A DNA stretch of 49,025 nucleotides from Bacteroidota bacterium (GCA_017860345.1 JAFNAV010000016.1:1-49025); one strand, 5' to 3'. Positions 8,423 through 18,216 are shown, counted from the first letter of the stretch. Numbers and translations are program-made. The notes: generated from the sequence alone by a model not told the origin.

Positions 8423-9559
8423 ATGATGAAACTCAAAATAAAATACTACACTTTAGTCGTTGCTATGGCTGCAATTAGTTTTTCGTGCGCGGCGAAAAAC
8501 GATAAAACAACAACATTAAGAGCAGCTTTTAAAGACAAATTCTATATCGGTACAGCTTTAAACAGAGCGCAATACATGGGTATCGACAAGAAATCCGACG
8601 AGGTGGTTAAAACGCAGTTCAGTGCTATTGTAGCCGAAAACTGCATGAAAAGTGAAAATATTCAGCCACGGGAAGGCGAATTTTTCTTTGATGATGCAGA
8701 TAAATTTGTGGCATACGGTAAAAAAAATAAGATGTTTATTACCGGGCATACGCTCATTTGGCACTCGCAGGCTCCCCGCTGGTTTTTTGTAGATAAAGAG
8801 GGTAAGGACGTATCCCGCGAGGTGTTGATTGAACGTATGAAAAATCACATACACACTGTTGTTGCCCGTTACAAAGGTCAGATAAAAGGTTGGGATGTTG
8901 TTAATGAAGCCATTCTGGATAATGGAGAATGGCGTAAAAGTAAATTCTATAACATCATAGGCGAAGATTTTATAAAACTGGCTTTCCAGTTTGCTCACGA
9001 AGCCGACCCTAAAGCGGAATTGTATTATAATGATTACTCCATGGCTATACCAGCTAAGCGCGAAGGGGTTATAAAAATGGTAAAAGCATTACAGGCACAG
9101 GGCGTGAAAATTCATGGCATCGGGATGCAGGGACATATAGGAATGGATTATCCTGAACTGAGCGAATTTGAGAAAAGTATCGAAAGCTATGCGGGTTTAG
9201 GCCTGAAAGTGATGATTACTGAACTTGATTTAAGCGCTTTACCTACGCCTAAAGGCAATAGAGGTGCCAATATTGCCGATGTGGCAGCGTATCAGGATCA
9301 AATTAACCCTTACAAAAACGGACTTCCGGCCGAGGCCGAAACAGTCTGGGAAAATCGCTATCTTGATTTTTTCAGGTTATTCCTGAAACATAAAGATAAA
9401 ATCAGTCGCGTTACGCTGTGGGGTGTGAGCGACGGTGGTTCATGGAAAAATAACTTTCCGGTGAGAGGCAGAACTGACTATCCTTTGCTTTTCGACCGGG
9501 ATTATAACGCCAAACCTCTGGTGAAAAAAATTATTGATGAAGCAATAAAAACAAAATAA
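8423..9559 (+). CDS. GH10 endo-beta-1,4-xylanase, lipoprotein
   Basis: A 378-residue GH10 enzyme hydrolysing internal xylosidic bonds of xylan with retention. A lipobox-like sequence (AAISFSCAAK, Cys22) indicates a lipid-anchored protein. The TIM barrel covers most of the rest. Acid/base E162 (WDVVNEAILDN) and nucleophile E267 (MITELDLSALP) are present, as are the GH10 motifs HTLIWHSQAPRW and the C-terminal WGVSDGGSWK. Whether it faces the surface or periplasm is not shown. Two adjacent ATG codons (8423, 8426) exist and either could start it. It sits between the transporter and the cytoplasmic GH43, 28 nt before the latter, a combination well known from Bacteroidota xylan operons. Confidence 0.95.
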   Translation: MMKLKIKYYTLVVAMAAISFSCAAKNDKTTTLRAAFKDKFYIGTALNRAQYMGIDKKSDEVVKTQFSAIVAENCMKSENIQPREGEFFFDDADKFVAYGKKNKMFITGHTLIWHSQAPRWFFVDKEGKDVSREVLIERMKNHIHTVVARYKGQIKGWDVVNEAILDNGEWRKSKFYNIIGEDFIKLAFQFAHEADPKAELYYNDYSMAIPAKREGVIKMVKALQAQGVKIHGIGMQGHIGMDYPELSEFEKSIESYAGLGLKVMITELDLSALPTPKGNRGANIADVAAYQDQINPYKNGLPAEAETVWENRYLDFFRLFLKHKDKISRVTLWGVSDGGSWKNNFPVRGRTDYPLLFDRDYNAKPLVKKIIDEAIKTK

Positions 9560-9587
9560 GGAAAATTAATTCATTATAAAAGAAAAG

Positions 9588-10562
9588 ATGAAAACGCCTA
9601 AATATTTAGTTCCGGGTGACTATATGGCCGACCCGGCAGTGCATGTGTTTAACGAAAGATTGTACATCTATCCTTCGCACGACCGCGAAAGTGGAATTGA
9701 AGAAAATGATAACGGAGATCATTTTGATATGAAAGATTATCATGTTTTTTCGACCGACGATATCGAAAACGGTGTGATAACTGACCATGGAGTTGTGTTG
9801 GATACTAAAGATATTCCCTGGGCTGGCCGTCAGTTATGGGATTGCGATGTAGCTTACAAAGATGGAAAGTATTATCTGTATTTTCCGTTGAAAGATAAAA
9901 CGGATATTTTCCGCATAGGTGTGGCTATAAGCGATAAACCAGAAGGGCCGTTTATTCCTCTGGAAAATCCGATTAAAGGAAGCTACAGTATCGACCCGGC
10001 TATCTTTGATAACGGTGACGGTAATTACTACATGTACTTTGGCGGTTTATGGGGCGGTCAGCTGCAACGCTATCGCAACAATAAAGCTCTTGAAAGTGCC
10101 ATATTACCTGAAGGTAATGATGAGGCTTTACCATCGAGGGTAGTAAAGCTGAGCCACGATATGCTCGAATTTGCTGAAGAACCTAAAGAAATTATTATTT
10201 TGGATGAAAATGGCAATCCACTTAAAGCAGGCGATACTACTCGTCGGTTTTTTGAAGCTTCGTGGGTACATAAGTACAACGGTAAATATTACTTTTCATA
10301 TTCAACAGGCGATACTCACCTACTGTGTTATGCCATAGGTGATAATCCCTACGGGCCTTTTACCTATCAGGGAGTGATACTTACCCCTGTGGTAGGCTGG
10401 ACTACGCATCATGCAATAGCCGAATTTAAAGGCAAGTGGTATTTGTTTCATCACGACAGTGTACCCTCGGGCGGTAGAACATGGTTGCGCAGCCTGAAAG
10501 TGGTGGAACTTGAATACGATGAAAACGGTAAAATTAAAACCATTCAAGGTGGCGGCGAGTAA
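9588..10562 (+). CDS. Cytoplasmic GH43 beta-xylosidase (GH43_1-like)
   Basis: A 324-residue single-domain GH43 with no signal peptide (MKTPKYLVPGDYMADPAV), the only enzyme of the cluster that clearly lacks one. The catalytic triad is visible: base D15 (MADPAV), D136 (YSIDPAIF) and acid E223 (FFEASWVHKYNGKYYFSYS). It is inferred to release xylose (and possibly arabinose) from oligosaccharides after import by the adjacent transporter. It resembles the intracellular GH43 encoded with GH10 in Prevotella and Bacteroides xylan operons, and assignment to subfamily 1 is by resemblance. A terminator-like hairpin follows at 10662-10711, so the transporter, GH10 and this gene probably form one transcript. 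Confidence 0.9.
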   Translation: MKTPKYLVPGDYMADPAVHVFNERLYIYPSHDRESGIEENDNGDHFDMKDYHVFSTDDIENGVITDHGVVLDTKDIPWAGRQLWDCDVAYKDGKYYLYFPLKDKTDIFRIGVAISDKPEGPFIPLENPIKGSYSIDPAIFDNGDGNYYMYFGGLWGGQLQRYRNNKALESAILPEGNDEALPSRVVKLSHDMLEFAEEPKEIIILDENGNPLKAGDTTRRFFEASWVHKYNGKYYFSYSTGDTHLLCYAIGDNPYGPFTYQGVILTPVVGWTTHHAIAEFKGKWYLFHHDSVPSGGRTWLRSLKVVELEYDENGKIKTIQGGGE

Positions 10563-10661
10563 TAGTTTCCGGAAGAAAAAGACTTTTTTAGGTATGTAGT
10601 TTAAGTAGAAGATTGTTGCTGACAAAGAATCAGATAGTTAGTTATCAGAAATAAAGCCATG

Positions 10662-10711
10662 AGTATCCGCGATAATTCTCTGTGAAGTAGTATTTATTGC
10701 GGATACTTTTT
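10662..10711 (+). terminator. Putative Rho-independent terminator after the GH43 gene
   Basis: The 9-bp perfect stem agtatccgc / gcggatact (10662-10670 and 10699-10707) has a 28-nt loop and is followed by a short T-run. The loop is long, so efficiency is uncertain. It closes the transporter-GH10-GH43 group. Confidence 0.5.
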
Positions 10712-10729
10712 ATTTAAATAAAGATATTT

Positions 10730-10842
10730 GATTACCGAAGATTATTTATGGGAAGTAAATTTGCCATATACACTATGCTACTAAATCTGCCGGAGGATAT
10801 GTCGACGTAGATTACTTTGACTATAAATTATTCAATAACTAA
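10730..10842 (+). pseudogene. GH43 C-terminal tail relic
   Basis: One frame from 10730 reads DYRRLFMGSKFAIYT. A second frame then continues as YATKSAGGYVDVDYFDYKLF and NN with a stop at 10840-10842. Joined by one frameshift, this matches the end of the GH43 at 43043-44608 (HFMGYRFGLYNYSSKNPGGY followed by ADFDYF). It therefore appears to be the last ~38 codons of a lost GH43 with a concanavalin-like C-terminal domain. No upstream portion was found between 10562 and 10730. It lies 51 nt before the GH97 start. Confidence 0.7.
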
Positions 10843-10893
10843 AAAATTGCACATCAGCATAAAAAACACCCGAAAAACACAGAATTTGTAAAG

Positions 10894-12846
10894 ATGAAAA
10901 AACTAAGTTTAATTGTTTTAGCTGCTTTTTTGATAACCAGTATGCTCAAAGCTGAAGATAAAAAAATAACCAGTCCCGATGGGAAGCTGGTAGTTCAGAT
11001 TAGTGCCAATGCCGGATTGCCAAGCTACAGCGTTTCGTATAATGGAAAAATATTTCTGAAACCATCGCCCATTGGCTTGAAAACAAATGTGGGTGATTTT
11101 ACTAAGGATGTTGTGCTGAACGATACAGTGCTCAGCAACAGTATTGATAATACATATGCTTTGCCCAATATCAAAAAAAGCCAGGTTCATTATCAGGCTA
11201 ATGAAGCCGTGTTTTTATGCTCGAAAAATGGAAAAAGAGCCATAGATATTATCTTCCGGGTAAGCAACAACGATGTGGCATTCAGATACAAAGTTTATCC
11301 GCAAAGAGACAAATTATCGTGTGTGGTAAACGAAGAAACCTCAGGGTTCATTTTTCCTGAAGGAACCACCACGTTCCTTTGTCCGCAAAGCAAACCCATG
11401 GTAGGATTTGCCCGCACCATGCCGAGCTACGAAACCAGTTATACGCCCGATGCCCCAATGGGAGAAAACGGGAGAGACAACAATGGCTTTACATTTCCCA
11501 GCCTCTTTAAAGTAGGTACACAGGGTTGGGTTTTGATATCTGAAACCGGTGTGGATAGTCGCTACTGCGGTAGTCGCCTGATTGGTCGTGCAGACGGCTT
11601 ATATACCATTGGATTTCCCATGGAAGGCGAAAACAATGGTAACGGAACCGCATCGCCGGGTATAATGCTTCCGGGATATACACCGTGGCGTACCATAACT
11701 GTGGGCGAAACTTTGGCGCCAATTATGGAAACTACTGTACCGTTTGATGTAGTTGAACCACGCTACGAAGCTTCGCAAAAATACGAATACACCAAAGGCA
11801 CATGGAGCTGGATTATGAAAATGGATGGCGCTACGGTTTATGATGTGCAAAAACAATACATTGATTTCAGCGCTGCCATGGGCTACAACACGGTGCTGGT
11901 GGATGCGCTTTGGGACACACAGATTGGATACAAAAAAATTGAAGAACTGGCAAAATATGGTGCAAGCAAAAACGTTTCGCTATATTTGTGGTACAACTCT
12001 AATGGCTATTGGAACGATGCACCTCAGGGGCCACGTGGCATTATGGACAATACCATTGCCCGCCGCAAAGAAATGGCCTGGATGAAAAGTATTGGGGTTA
12101 AAGGCATTAAAGTTGATTTCTTCGGAGGCGACAAGCAGGTGACCATGAAACTTTACGAAGATATTTTGTATGATGCCAACGACTATGGCATTATGGTAAT
12201 TTTTCACGGATGCACATTGCCGCGTGGTTGGGAGCGCATGTATCCCAATTACGCTGCCAGCGAAGCCGTTTTGGCCAGCGAAAACCTGCATTTCGGTCAG
12301 CACAGTTGCGACAACGAAGCCTTTAATGCCTGCTTACACCCTTTTATCCGCAACGCGGTAGGAAGCATGGATTTTGGTGGAAGTGCCCTGAATAAATTCT
12401 ACAATAGCAATAATACACCTAATCGGGGTACCAAACGTGTAACTTCCGATGTGTACGCTTTGGCAACGGCTGTATTGTTTCAAAGCGGAGTGCAGCATTT
12501 TGCGCTGGCACCCAATAATCTGACTGATGCTCCGGCATGGGCTGTGGACTTTATGAAGACCGTTCCCACTACCTGGGACGAAGTTCGGTTTATCGATGGG
12601 TATCCCGGAAAATATGCCATTATAGCTCGCCGACAAGGTGATAAATGGTATGTTGCCGGAATTAATGCTCAGAAAGAAACAATTAAACTGAAGCTTAAAC
12701 TGCCGATGTTTGCAGCCGGCTCACAGCTAAGTTTGTACAATGACGATGCTGCTTTGAACGGAAAAATTACGCCACTGAAAATCAACAAAAAGCAGGAAGC
12801 CGAAATCGTTATTCCCTGCAACGGAGGAATCGTAATTGTGAACTGA
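10894..12846 (+). CDS. GH97 retaining-type alpha-glycosidase (alpha-galactosidase-like)
   Basis: A 650-residue secreted protein (signal peptide ~1-20, ending SMLKA). It has the N-terminal beta-sandwich of GH97 (~25-290), a TIM barrel (~300-560) and a C-terminal sandwich. GH97 contains inverting SusB-type alpha-glucosidases and retaining alpha-galactosidases. Here D408 (GIKVDFFGG) and E463 (LASENLHFG) are 55 residues apart, the same spacing as nucleophile D415 and acid/base E470 of the characterised retaining enzyme BtGal97a. This favours a retaining enzyme acting on an alpha-galactoside or related cap (for example beta-L-arabinopyranoside). In complex xylans this could remove terminal galactose from side chains. 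It is followed after 53 nt by the GH115 pair. Confidence 0.88.
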   Translation: MKKLSLIVLAAFLITSMLKAEDKKITSPDGKLVVQISANAGLPSYSVSYNGKIFLKPSPIGLKTNVGDFTKDVVLNDTVLSNSIDNTYALPNIKKSQVHYQANEAVFLCSKNGKRAIDIIFRVSNNDVAFRYKVYPQRDKLSCVVNEETSGFIFPEGTTTFLCPQSKPMVGFARTMPSYETSYTPDAPMGENGRDNNGFTFPSLFKVGTQGWVLISETGVDSRYCGSRLIGRADGLYTIGFPMEGENNGNGTASPGIMLPGYTPWRTITVGETLAPIMETTVPFDVVEPRYEASQKYEYTKGTWSWIMKMDGATVYDVQKQYIDFSAAMGYNTVLVDALWDTQIGYKKIEELAKYGASKNVSLYLWYNSNGYWNDAPQGPRGIMDNTIARRKEMAWMKSIGVKGIKVDFFGGDKQVTMKLYEDILYDANDYGIMVIFHGCTLPRGWERMYPNYAASEAVLASENLHFGQHSCDNEAFNACLHPFIRNAVGSMDFGGSALNKFYNSNNTPNRGTKRVTSDVYALATAVLFQSGVQHFALAPNNLTDAPAWAVDFMKTVPTTWDEVRFIDGYPGKYAIIARRQGDKWYVAGINAQKETIKLKLKLPMFAAGSQLSLYNDDAALNGKITPLKINKKQEAEIVIPCNGGIVIVN

Positions 12847-12899
12847 TTAGATTTGAATAAAAAATTGAACGAATATACATATCAGAAAATAGAGAAAGT

Positions 12900-15470
12900 A
12901 TGAAAACAAAATTCAATCAATATGCAGTACTTATGCTGCTTAACTGCATGTTTGTTTTGTCATTACAAGCACAGCAAACTACAGGTGTAATTGCCAATAT
13001 TGTTCTCGACAAAGCTGTTTCGGGCAATGAATTTCCCATTGTAACCGAAAATAAAGAGTCAGCTTCTATTCGCTACGATGCGAACGATTTCAAAGGAGTT
13101 ATTCGCGCCATTGGCGATTTGCAAAATGACATCAACAGCGTAACGGCTCAAAAACCAGATTTATTGACTGCTGAATCCGGTAAAGATTATGAAATTATTA
13201 TCGGAACATTAGGGAAAAACAAGTTGATTGATGCTTTGGTAAAAAACAAAAAACTCGATACAAAAGATTTAAAAGGAAAATGGGAAAGTTTTGTAATTAC
13301 TACCATTGACAACCCTCAGCCCGGCACTAAGAAGTGTTTGCTGATTGTAGGTAGCGACAAACGCGGAACAATTTTCGGAATTTACGAATTAGCGCAACAA
13401 TTAGGCGTTTCACCTTGGTATTGGTGGGCCGATGTGCCAGCTAAGCACCGTGCGTCGGCTTATGTTTCTGCCGGTCGATATGCTTCGGGAGAACCTAAGG
13501 TGAAGTATCGCGGTATTTTTATCAACGATGAAGCGCCCTGTCTCACAACATGGGTGAAAAATACATACGGAACAGCTTATGGCGACCATCAGTTTTATTC
13601 ACGTGTTTTCGAACTAATTCTTCGTTTGAAAGGAAATTATCTGTGGCCAGCCATGTGGGGCTGGGCTTTTTATGCCGATGACCCAATGAACTCACAGGTG
13701 GCCGACGAGATGGGCGTGGTTATTGGCACTTCGCACCACGAACCTATGGCGCGCAACCATCAGGAATGGACACGTAAACGTAAAGAACATGGTGCCTGGA
13801 ATTATGCCACAAATCAGACAATTATTGATAAATTTTTCACCGACGGAATTGAACGCATGAAAAATACCGAAGACATTGTTACCATTGGTATGCGTGGCGA
13901 TGGCGATGAAGCCATGTCGAAAGAAACCGATGTACAATTACTTGAACGGGTGGTGAAAAATCAACGCAAAATTATTGAAAAAGTGACAAAACGCCCTGCT
14001 AAAGAAACTCCGCAACTATGGGCTTTGTACAAAGAAGTGCTGGATTACTATGATGCCGGAATGCGTGTGCCCGATGATGTAATTATGCTTTTATGCGACG
14101 ACAACTGGGGTAATGTACGCCGCTTACCTAACGAAAAAGAGCGCAAACATCCCGGAGGCTGGGGGTTGTATTACCATGTGGACTATGTGGGTGCGCCCCG
14201 CAACACCAAATGGATGAATGTTACCCCCATTCAGAATATGTGGGAACAACTGCAACTGACTTACGATTATGGTGTGGACAAACTTTGGGTGCTCAATGTG
14301 GGTGATATCAAACCCATGGAATATCCTATTACACTTTTTATGGACATGGCCTGGAATCCGACCCGCTATACTGCAAACAATCTGCTGGAACATCCGCGCG
14401 CATTTTGTGCACAACAGTTTGGCGACGATCAGGCTAACGAAGCAATGCGAATTCTCAACCTGTACAGCAAATACAACGGGCGCGTAACTGCCGAAATGCT
14501 CGACCGCAACACATACAATCTTGAAACAGGCGAATGGAAACAGGTTTCGGACGAATATATCAAACTCGAAGCAGAAGCATTGCGCCAGTATCTGAGTTTG
14601 AAACCAGAATACAAAGATGCTTACAAACAGTTAATTCTATTCCCGGTTCAGGCTATGGCCAATATTTATGAAATGTACTACTCGCAAGCCATGAACCACA
14701 AGCTATTTGCCGAAAACAATCCTAAAGCCAACGAATGGGCTGATAATGTGGAACGTACCTTTAAGCGCGACGCAGCATTAAGTTACGATTATAACAAAGT
14801 GATGGCTAATGGCAAATGGGACGGAATGATGATTCAAAAGAAAATTGGATATACCAGTTGGAACGATAATTTTCCTGCCGATAAATTGCCGGAGATTTTC
14901 CGTATCGAAAATCATGAAACCTCAGTTGGAAATTATGTATTCACCCCAAGCAATGGCTATGTGGCAATGGAAGCAGAGCATTATTACTCGCTTAATAATG
15001 CTGCCAATGCAAAATGGACGGTTATACCATATATGGGTCGCACTTTGAGCGGAATTTCGGTAATGCCTTATTCGCAACCGGTGACAGGAGCTTCCATCTC
15101 GTATAAAATGAAACTTCCCGAAGATGTAAAAAAGGTTACAGTTCATGTGGTTGTAAAATCAACACTGGCATTTGCGAACCTCGACGGACATCGTTACAAA
15201 GTTGGTTTCAATGGCGGTGACGAACAAACCATCAATTTCAATTCGGACTTGAACGAGAAGAAGGAAAATATTTACTCAATATTTTATCCCACAGTAGCTC
15301 GTCGCGTGGTTGAGAAGAAAGTAGAATTGAATGTTCCTGCAGCAGATGGTTTGCAGATGCTTACGCTTACACCCATGGATCCCGGAATTGTATTCGAAAA
15401 AATTGTAGTTGATTTTGGTGGATATACAAATTCGTATTTGTTTGGTAACGAGTCTGGTAGTAAAAGATGA
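12900..15470 (+). CDS. GH115 alpha-glucuronidase, first tandem copy
   Basis: An 856-residue secreted protein (signal peptide ~1-24). GH115 enzymes remove (4-O-methyl-)glucuronic acid from internal xylose residues of polymeric xylan. Family features seen: the N-terminal alpha/beta domain (RYDANDFKGVIRAIGDLQND), then VSPWYWWADVP, KYRGIFINDEAP, LRLKGNYLWPAMWG, IGTSHHEPMARNHQEW, TIGMRGDGDEAM, LLCDDNWGNVRRLP and a C-terminal sandwich domain beginning near NGYVAMEAEHYYS. It is near full family length. The C-terminus reads DFGGYTNSYLFG rather than the more usual GGLKPSYLG. It is a tandem paralogue of the next gene, 19 nt away. Its codons ~58-143 are almost identical in DNA to that gene, whereas the remainder has diverged strongly. 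Confidence 0.93.
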   Translation: MKTKFNQYAVLMLLNCMFVLSLQAQQTTGVIANIVLDKAVSGNEFPIVTENKESASIRYDANDFKGVIRAIGDLQNDINSVTAQKPDLLTAESGKDYEIIIGTLGKNKLIDALVKNKKLDTKDLKGKWESFVITTIDNPQPGTKKCLLIVGSDKRGTIFGIYELAQQLGVSPWYWWADVPAKHRASAYVSAGRYASGEPKVKYRGIFINDEAPCLTTWVKNTYGTAYGDHQFYSRVFELILRLKGNYLWPAMWGWAFYADDPMNSQVADEMGVVIGTSHHEPMARNHQEWTRKRKEHGAWNYATNQTIIDKFFTDGIERMKNTEDIVTIGMRGDGDEAMSKETDVQLLERVVKNQRKIIEKVTKRPAKETPQLWALYKEVLDYYDAGMRVPDDVIMLLCDDNWGNVRRLPNEKERKHPGGWGLYYHVDYVGAPRNTKWMNVTPIQNMWEQLQLTYDYGVDKLWVLNVGDIKPMEYPITLFMDMAWNPTRYTANNLLEHPRAFCAQQFGDDQANEAMRILNLYSKYNGRVTAEMLDRNTYNLETGEWKQVSDEYIKLEAEALRQYLSLKPEYKDAYKQLILFPVQAMANIYEMYYSQAMNHKLFAENNPKANEWADNVERTFKRDAALSYDYNKVMANGKWDGMMIQKKIGYTSWNDNFPADKLPEIFRIENHETSVGNYVFTPSNGYVAMEAEHYYSLNNAANAKWTVIPYMGRTLSGISVMPYSQPVTGASISYKMKLPEDVKKVTVHVVVKSTLAFANLDGHRYKVGFNGGDEQTINFNSDLNEKKENIYSIFYPTVARRVVEKKVELNVPAADGLQMLTLTPMDPGIVFEKIVVDFGGYTNSYLFGNESGSKR

Positions 15471-15489
15471 AAAGTTTTAATAAAATGGC

Positions 15490-18132
15490 ATGAAGAAACT
15501 TAATCGAAGTGTTTTATCGGTCTGTATTTTGGGAATTTTGATTCATTTTACTTTAGACCTTAATGGGCAACAAGTTACAGGATTGATACCAGAAGTTGTT
15601 ATAGAAAAGTCACAGACAGGTAATGATTTTCCGGTTGTGAGTATTGAGAAATCCGTTGCATCAATTCGCTACGATGCGAGCGATTTCAAAGGGGTTATTC
15701 GTGCCATTGGCGATTTGCAAAATGACATCAACAGCGTAATGGCTCTAAAACCAGATTTATTGACTGCCGAATCTGGTAAAGATTACGAAATTATTATCGG
15801 AACATTAGGAAAAAACAAATGGATTGATGCTTTGGTAAAAAGCAAAAAACTCGATACAAAGGATTTAAAAGGGAAATGGGAGAGTTTTGTAATTACTACC
15901 ATTGACAACCCTCAGCCCGGCACAAAAAAAAGTTTGGTGATTGCAGGAAGCGACAAGCGCGGAACTATTTACGGTGTATACGAATTGTCGAAGCAGTTAG
16001 GTGTATCGCCTTGGTACTGGTGGGCCGATGTGCCCGTCAGGCAACGCGCAACGGCTTATGTGTTAGCCGGTCGTTACACCTCGGGAGAACCTAAGGTGAA
16101 ATATCGTGGTATTTTTATAAACGATGAAAATCCCTGTATGCAGCGTTGGGCAAGAGCAAAGTTTGGTGGCATGAACAGCCAAATGTATACACGCATGTAC
16201 GAATTATTACTGAGGTTAAAAGCCAATCTGCTTTGGCCGGGCATGTGGGGCTCATTCAAAGAATATAAACCACTGATTCCTTTTCTTAAAAACGAAGATG
16301 GAAGTTACGAAGGAAACTCGTTTAATGAGGATGATCCCGAAAATCCTCGTTTGGCCGATGAATATGGAATTGTGATTGGAACTTCGCATCATGAGCCTAT
16401 GCAGCGTTCGCAGCAGGAATGGATACGGAATAAGCAAAATTACGGCAATGGCGAATGGAACTACATAACCAATAAGGACGGTATACAAAAATTTTTCAGA
16501 GATGGTATTGAAAATACCAAAAACTACGAAAGCCTGATTACCATGGGTATGCGTGGTGATGAGGATCGCCCCATGGTAGATGCTGGAAGTGCAGAAGCTA
16601 ATTTCAAAGTTCTGGAAGGAATTATGAAAGATCAGCGTAAAATTATCGAAGACGTTACAGGAAAACCTGCCTCTAAAACACCACAAGTATGGACGCTTTA
16701 TAGCGAAGTGGTCGAATATTATGATCAAGGAATGAAAGTCCCAGACGATATGATCGTTGTGTTGTGCGATGATAATTGGGGGGATGTACGGTATTTACCT
16801 GATTTGAAAGGGAAAAAACATCCTGGTGGCTATGGAATGTACTATCATGCAGGTTATTACGGAGGGCCGCGTGCAAGTAAATGGCTCAATGTAACGCAAC
16901 TTCAACAAATGTGGGAGCAAATGTACCTGACTTACGACTATGGTGTTGATAAGCTGTGGATACTTAATGTAGGCGATTTAAAGCCGAATGAATATCCAAT
17001 GGATTTTTTCCTGAAAATGGCCTGGAATCCTAAAGCTTACAACCTAAATAATCTGAATGAATATTCCCGCGAATTTTGTGCTGAATTATTTGGGCAAAAT
17101 CAGGCTGACGAGGCAGCGGAAATTTTAAATACCAATTGTAAATATGCCAGTCGTGTAATACCGGAAATGTTAGACAGCAAGACATTCAATCTTGAAAGCG
17201 GGGAATTTAAAATGGTAAGAGATGAATTTTTGTCACTCGAAGCCCGGGCGCTCCGACAGTTTATTACTTTGCCCGCAATTTATCATGATTCTTACAAACA
17301 GCTTATCCTTTATCCTGTGCAGGCTTTAGCTAATCTCTATGATTTGTATTATTCAGTTGCAATGAACCTCAAATTAGCGGCAGAAAAAGATATTTCAGCT
17401 AATTTCTGGGCCGACCATGCCGGATATTGTTTTAAACGCGATTCGCTTTTGAGTGCCGATTACAATCATAATATCGCCAAAGGAAAATGGAGTCACATGA
17501 TGGATCAGGTACATATCGGATATACTTCATGGCATGCTCCTCAATTTAACGTTATGCCCAAGGTAAAACGAGTAACTACGGATGAAGCTCTAAGAGGTGG
17601 ATATGTTTTTACCGAAAATAATGGTGTTGTGGTGATGGAGGCCGAACATTATTTTGAGAGTAATGCAACTACTAATACCCGGTGGACGGTGATTCCAGAT
17701 ATGGGACGGACACTCTCTGGTATTGCTTTGATGCCTTATACCGAATCTACTGATGGTGCTTACATTGCTTATAAAATGAAAATTCAATCTCAACAGGATA
17801 GCATAAAAGTAAGGATTTTCTTCGATAGTACCATGCCGTTTATAAAAGGCGGTCATAACGTTGCAGTCTCTTTTGAAGGAGGTGAAGAAGAAATACGAAA
17901 TATCAATCATGATTTGACATGGAAAAATAATTATTCAAAAATGTATCCAACGGGAGCTGCACGGTTAAACGAAATTGTTTTTGTGAAGTCTTTATTAAAA
18001 AACAAAGAAAATTTGTATCGTCTGAAAATCCGTCCGCTCAATCCCGGTATTGTTATTCATAAAATAGTAATAGATGCTGGTGGGTATAAACAAACTTATT
18101 TGAAAATGCCCGAAAGTTTGTATAATCGATAA
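15490..18132 (+). CDS. GH115 alpha-glucuronidase, second tandem copy
   Basis: An 880-residue GH115 paralogue of the preceding gene, with a signal sequence (~1-27, ending LNGQ). Shared family motifs include VSPWYWWADVP, KYRGIFINDENP, LLRLKANLLWPGMWG, IGTSHHEPMQRSQQEW, MGMRGDEDRPM, VLCDDNWGDVRYLP and the C-terminal HKIVIDAGGYKQTYLKMPES. It differs from copy one by an insertion around residues 255-290 (FKEYKPLIPFLKNEDGS) near the active-site entrance, and by GDEDRP in place of GDGDEA. Different preference for side-chain context is therefore plausible but unproven. It is followed by a weak hairpin at 18169-18216. Confidence 0.93.
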   Translation: MKKLNRSVLSVCILGILIHFTLDLNGQQVTGLIPEVVIEKSQTGNDFPVVSIEKSVASIRYDASDFKGVIRAIGDLQNDINSVMALKPDLLTAESGKDYEIIIGTLGKNKWIDALVKSKKLDTKDLKGKWESFVITTIDNPQPGTKKSLVIAGSDKRGTIYGVYELSKQLGVSPWYWWADVPVRQRATAYVLAGRYTSGEPKVKYRGIFINDENPCMQRWARAKFGGMNSQMYTRMYELLLRLKANLLWPGMWGSFKEYKPLIPFLKNEDGSYEGNSFNEDDPENPRLADEYGIVIGTSHHEPMQRSQQEWIRNKQNYGNGEWNYITNKDGIQKFFRDGIENTKNYESLITMGMRGDEDRPMVDAGSAEANFKVLEGIMKDQRKIIEDVTGKPASKTPQVWTLYSEVVEYYDQGMKVPDDMIVVLCDDNWGDVRYLPDLKGKKHPGGYGMYYHAGYYGGPRASKWLNVTQLQQMWEQMYLTYDYGVDKLWILNVGDLKPNEYPMDFFLKMAWNPKAYNLNNLNEYSREFCAELFGQNQADEAAEILNTNCKYASRVIPEMLDSKTFNLESGEFKMVRDEFLSLEARALRQFITLPAIYHDSYKQLILYPVQALANLYDLYYSVAMNLKLAAEKDISANFWADHAGYCFKRDSLLSADYNHNIAKGKWSHMMDQVHIGYTSWHAPQFNVMPKVKRVTTDEALRGGYVFTENNGVVVMEAEHYFESNATTNTRWTVIPDMGRTLSGIALMPYTESTDGAYIAYKMKIQSQQDSIKVRIFFDSTMPFIKGGHNVAVSFEGGEEEIRNINHDLTWKNNYSKMYPTGAARLNEIVFVKSLLKNKENLYRLKIRPLNPGIVIHKIVIDAGGYKQTYLKMPESLYNR

Positions 18133-18168
18133 AAATTTTATACAACTCAATGTCAGTTTGATACAATA

Positions 18169-18216
18169 GTGCCGCAACATATATCGAAAGTACTATGAGA
18201 ATTTTGCGGAACTTTT
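18169..18216 (+). terminator. Possible terminator after the GH115 pair
   Basis: An imperfect stem (agtgccgcaacat against the complement of attttgcggaact) is followed by TTTT. Two mismatches and a ~20-nt loop make it weak. Its position directly after the GH115 operon supports the call. Confidence 0.4.
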
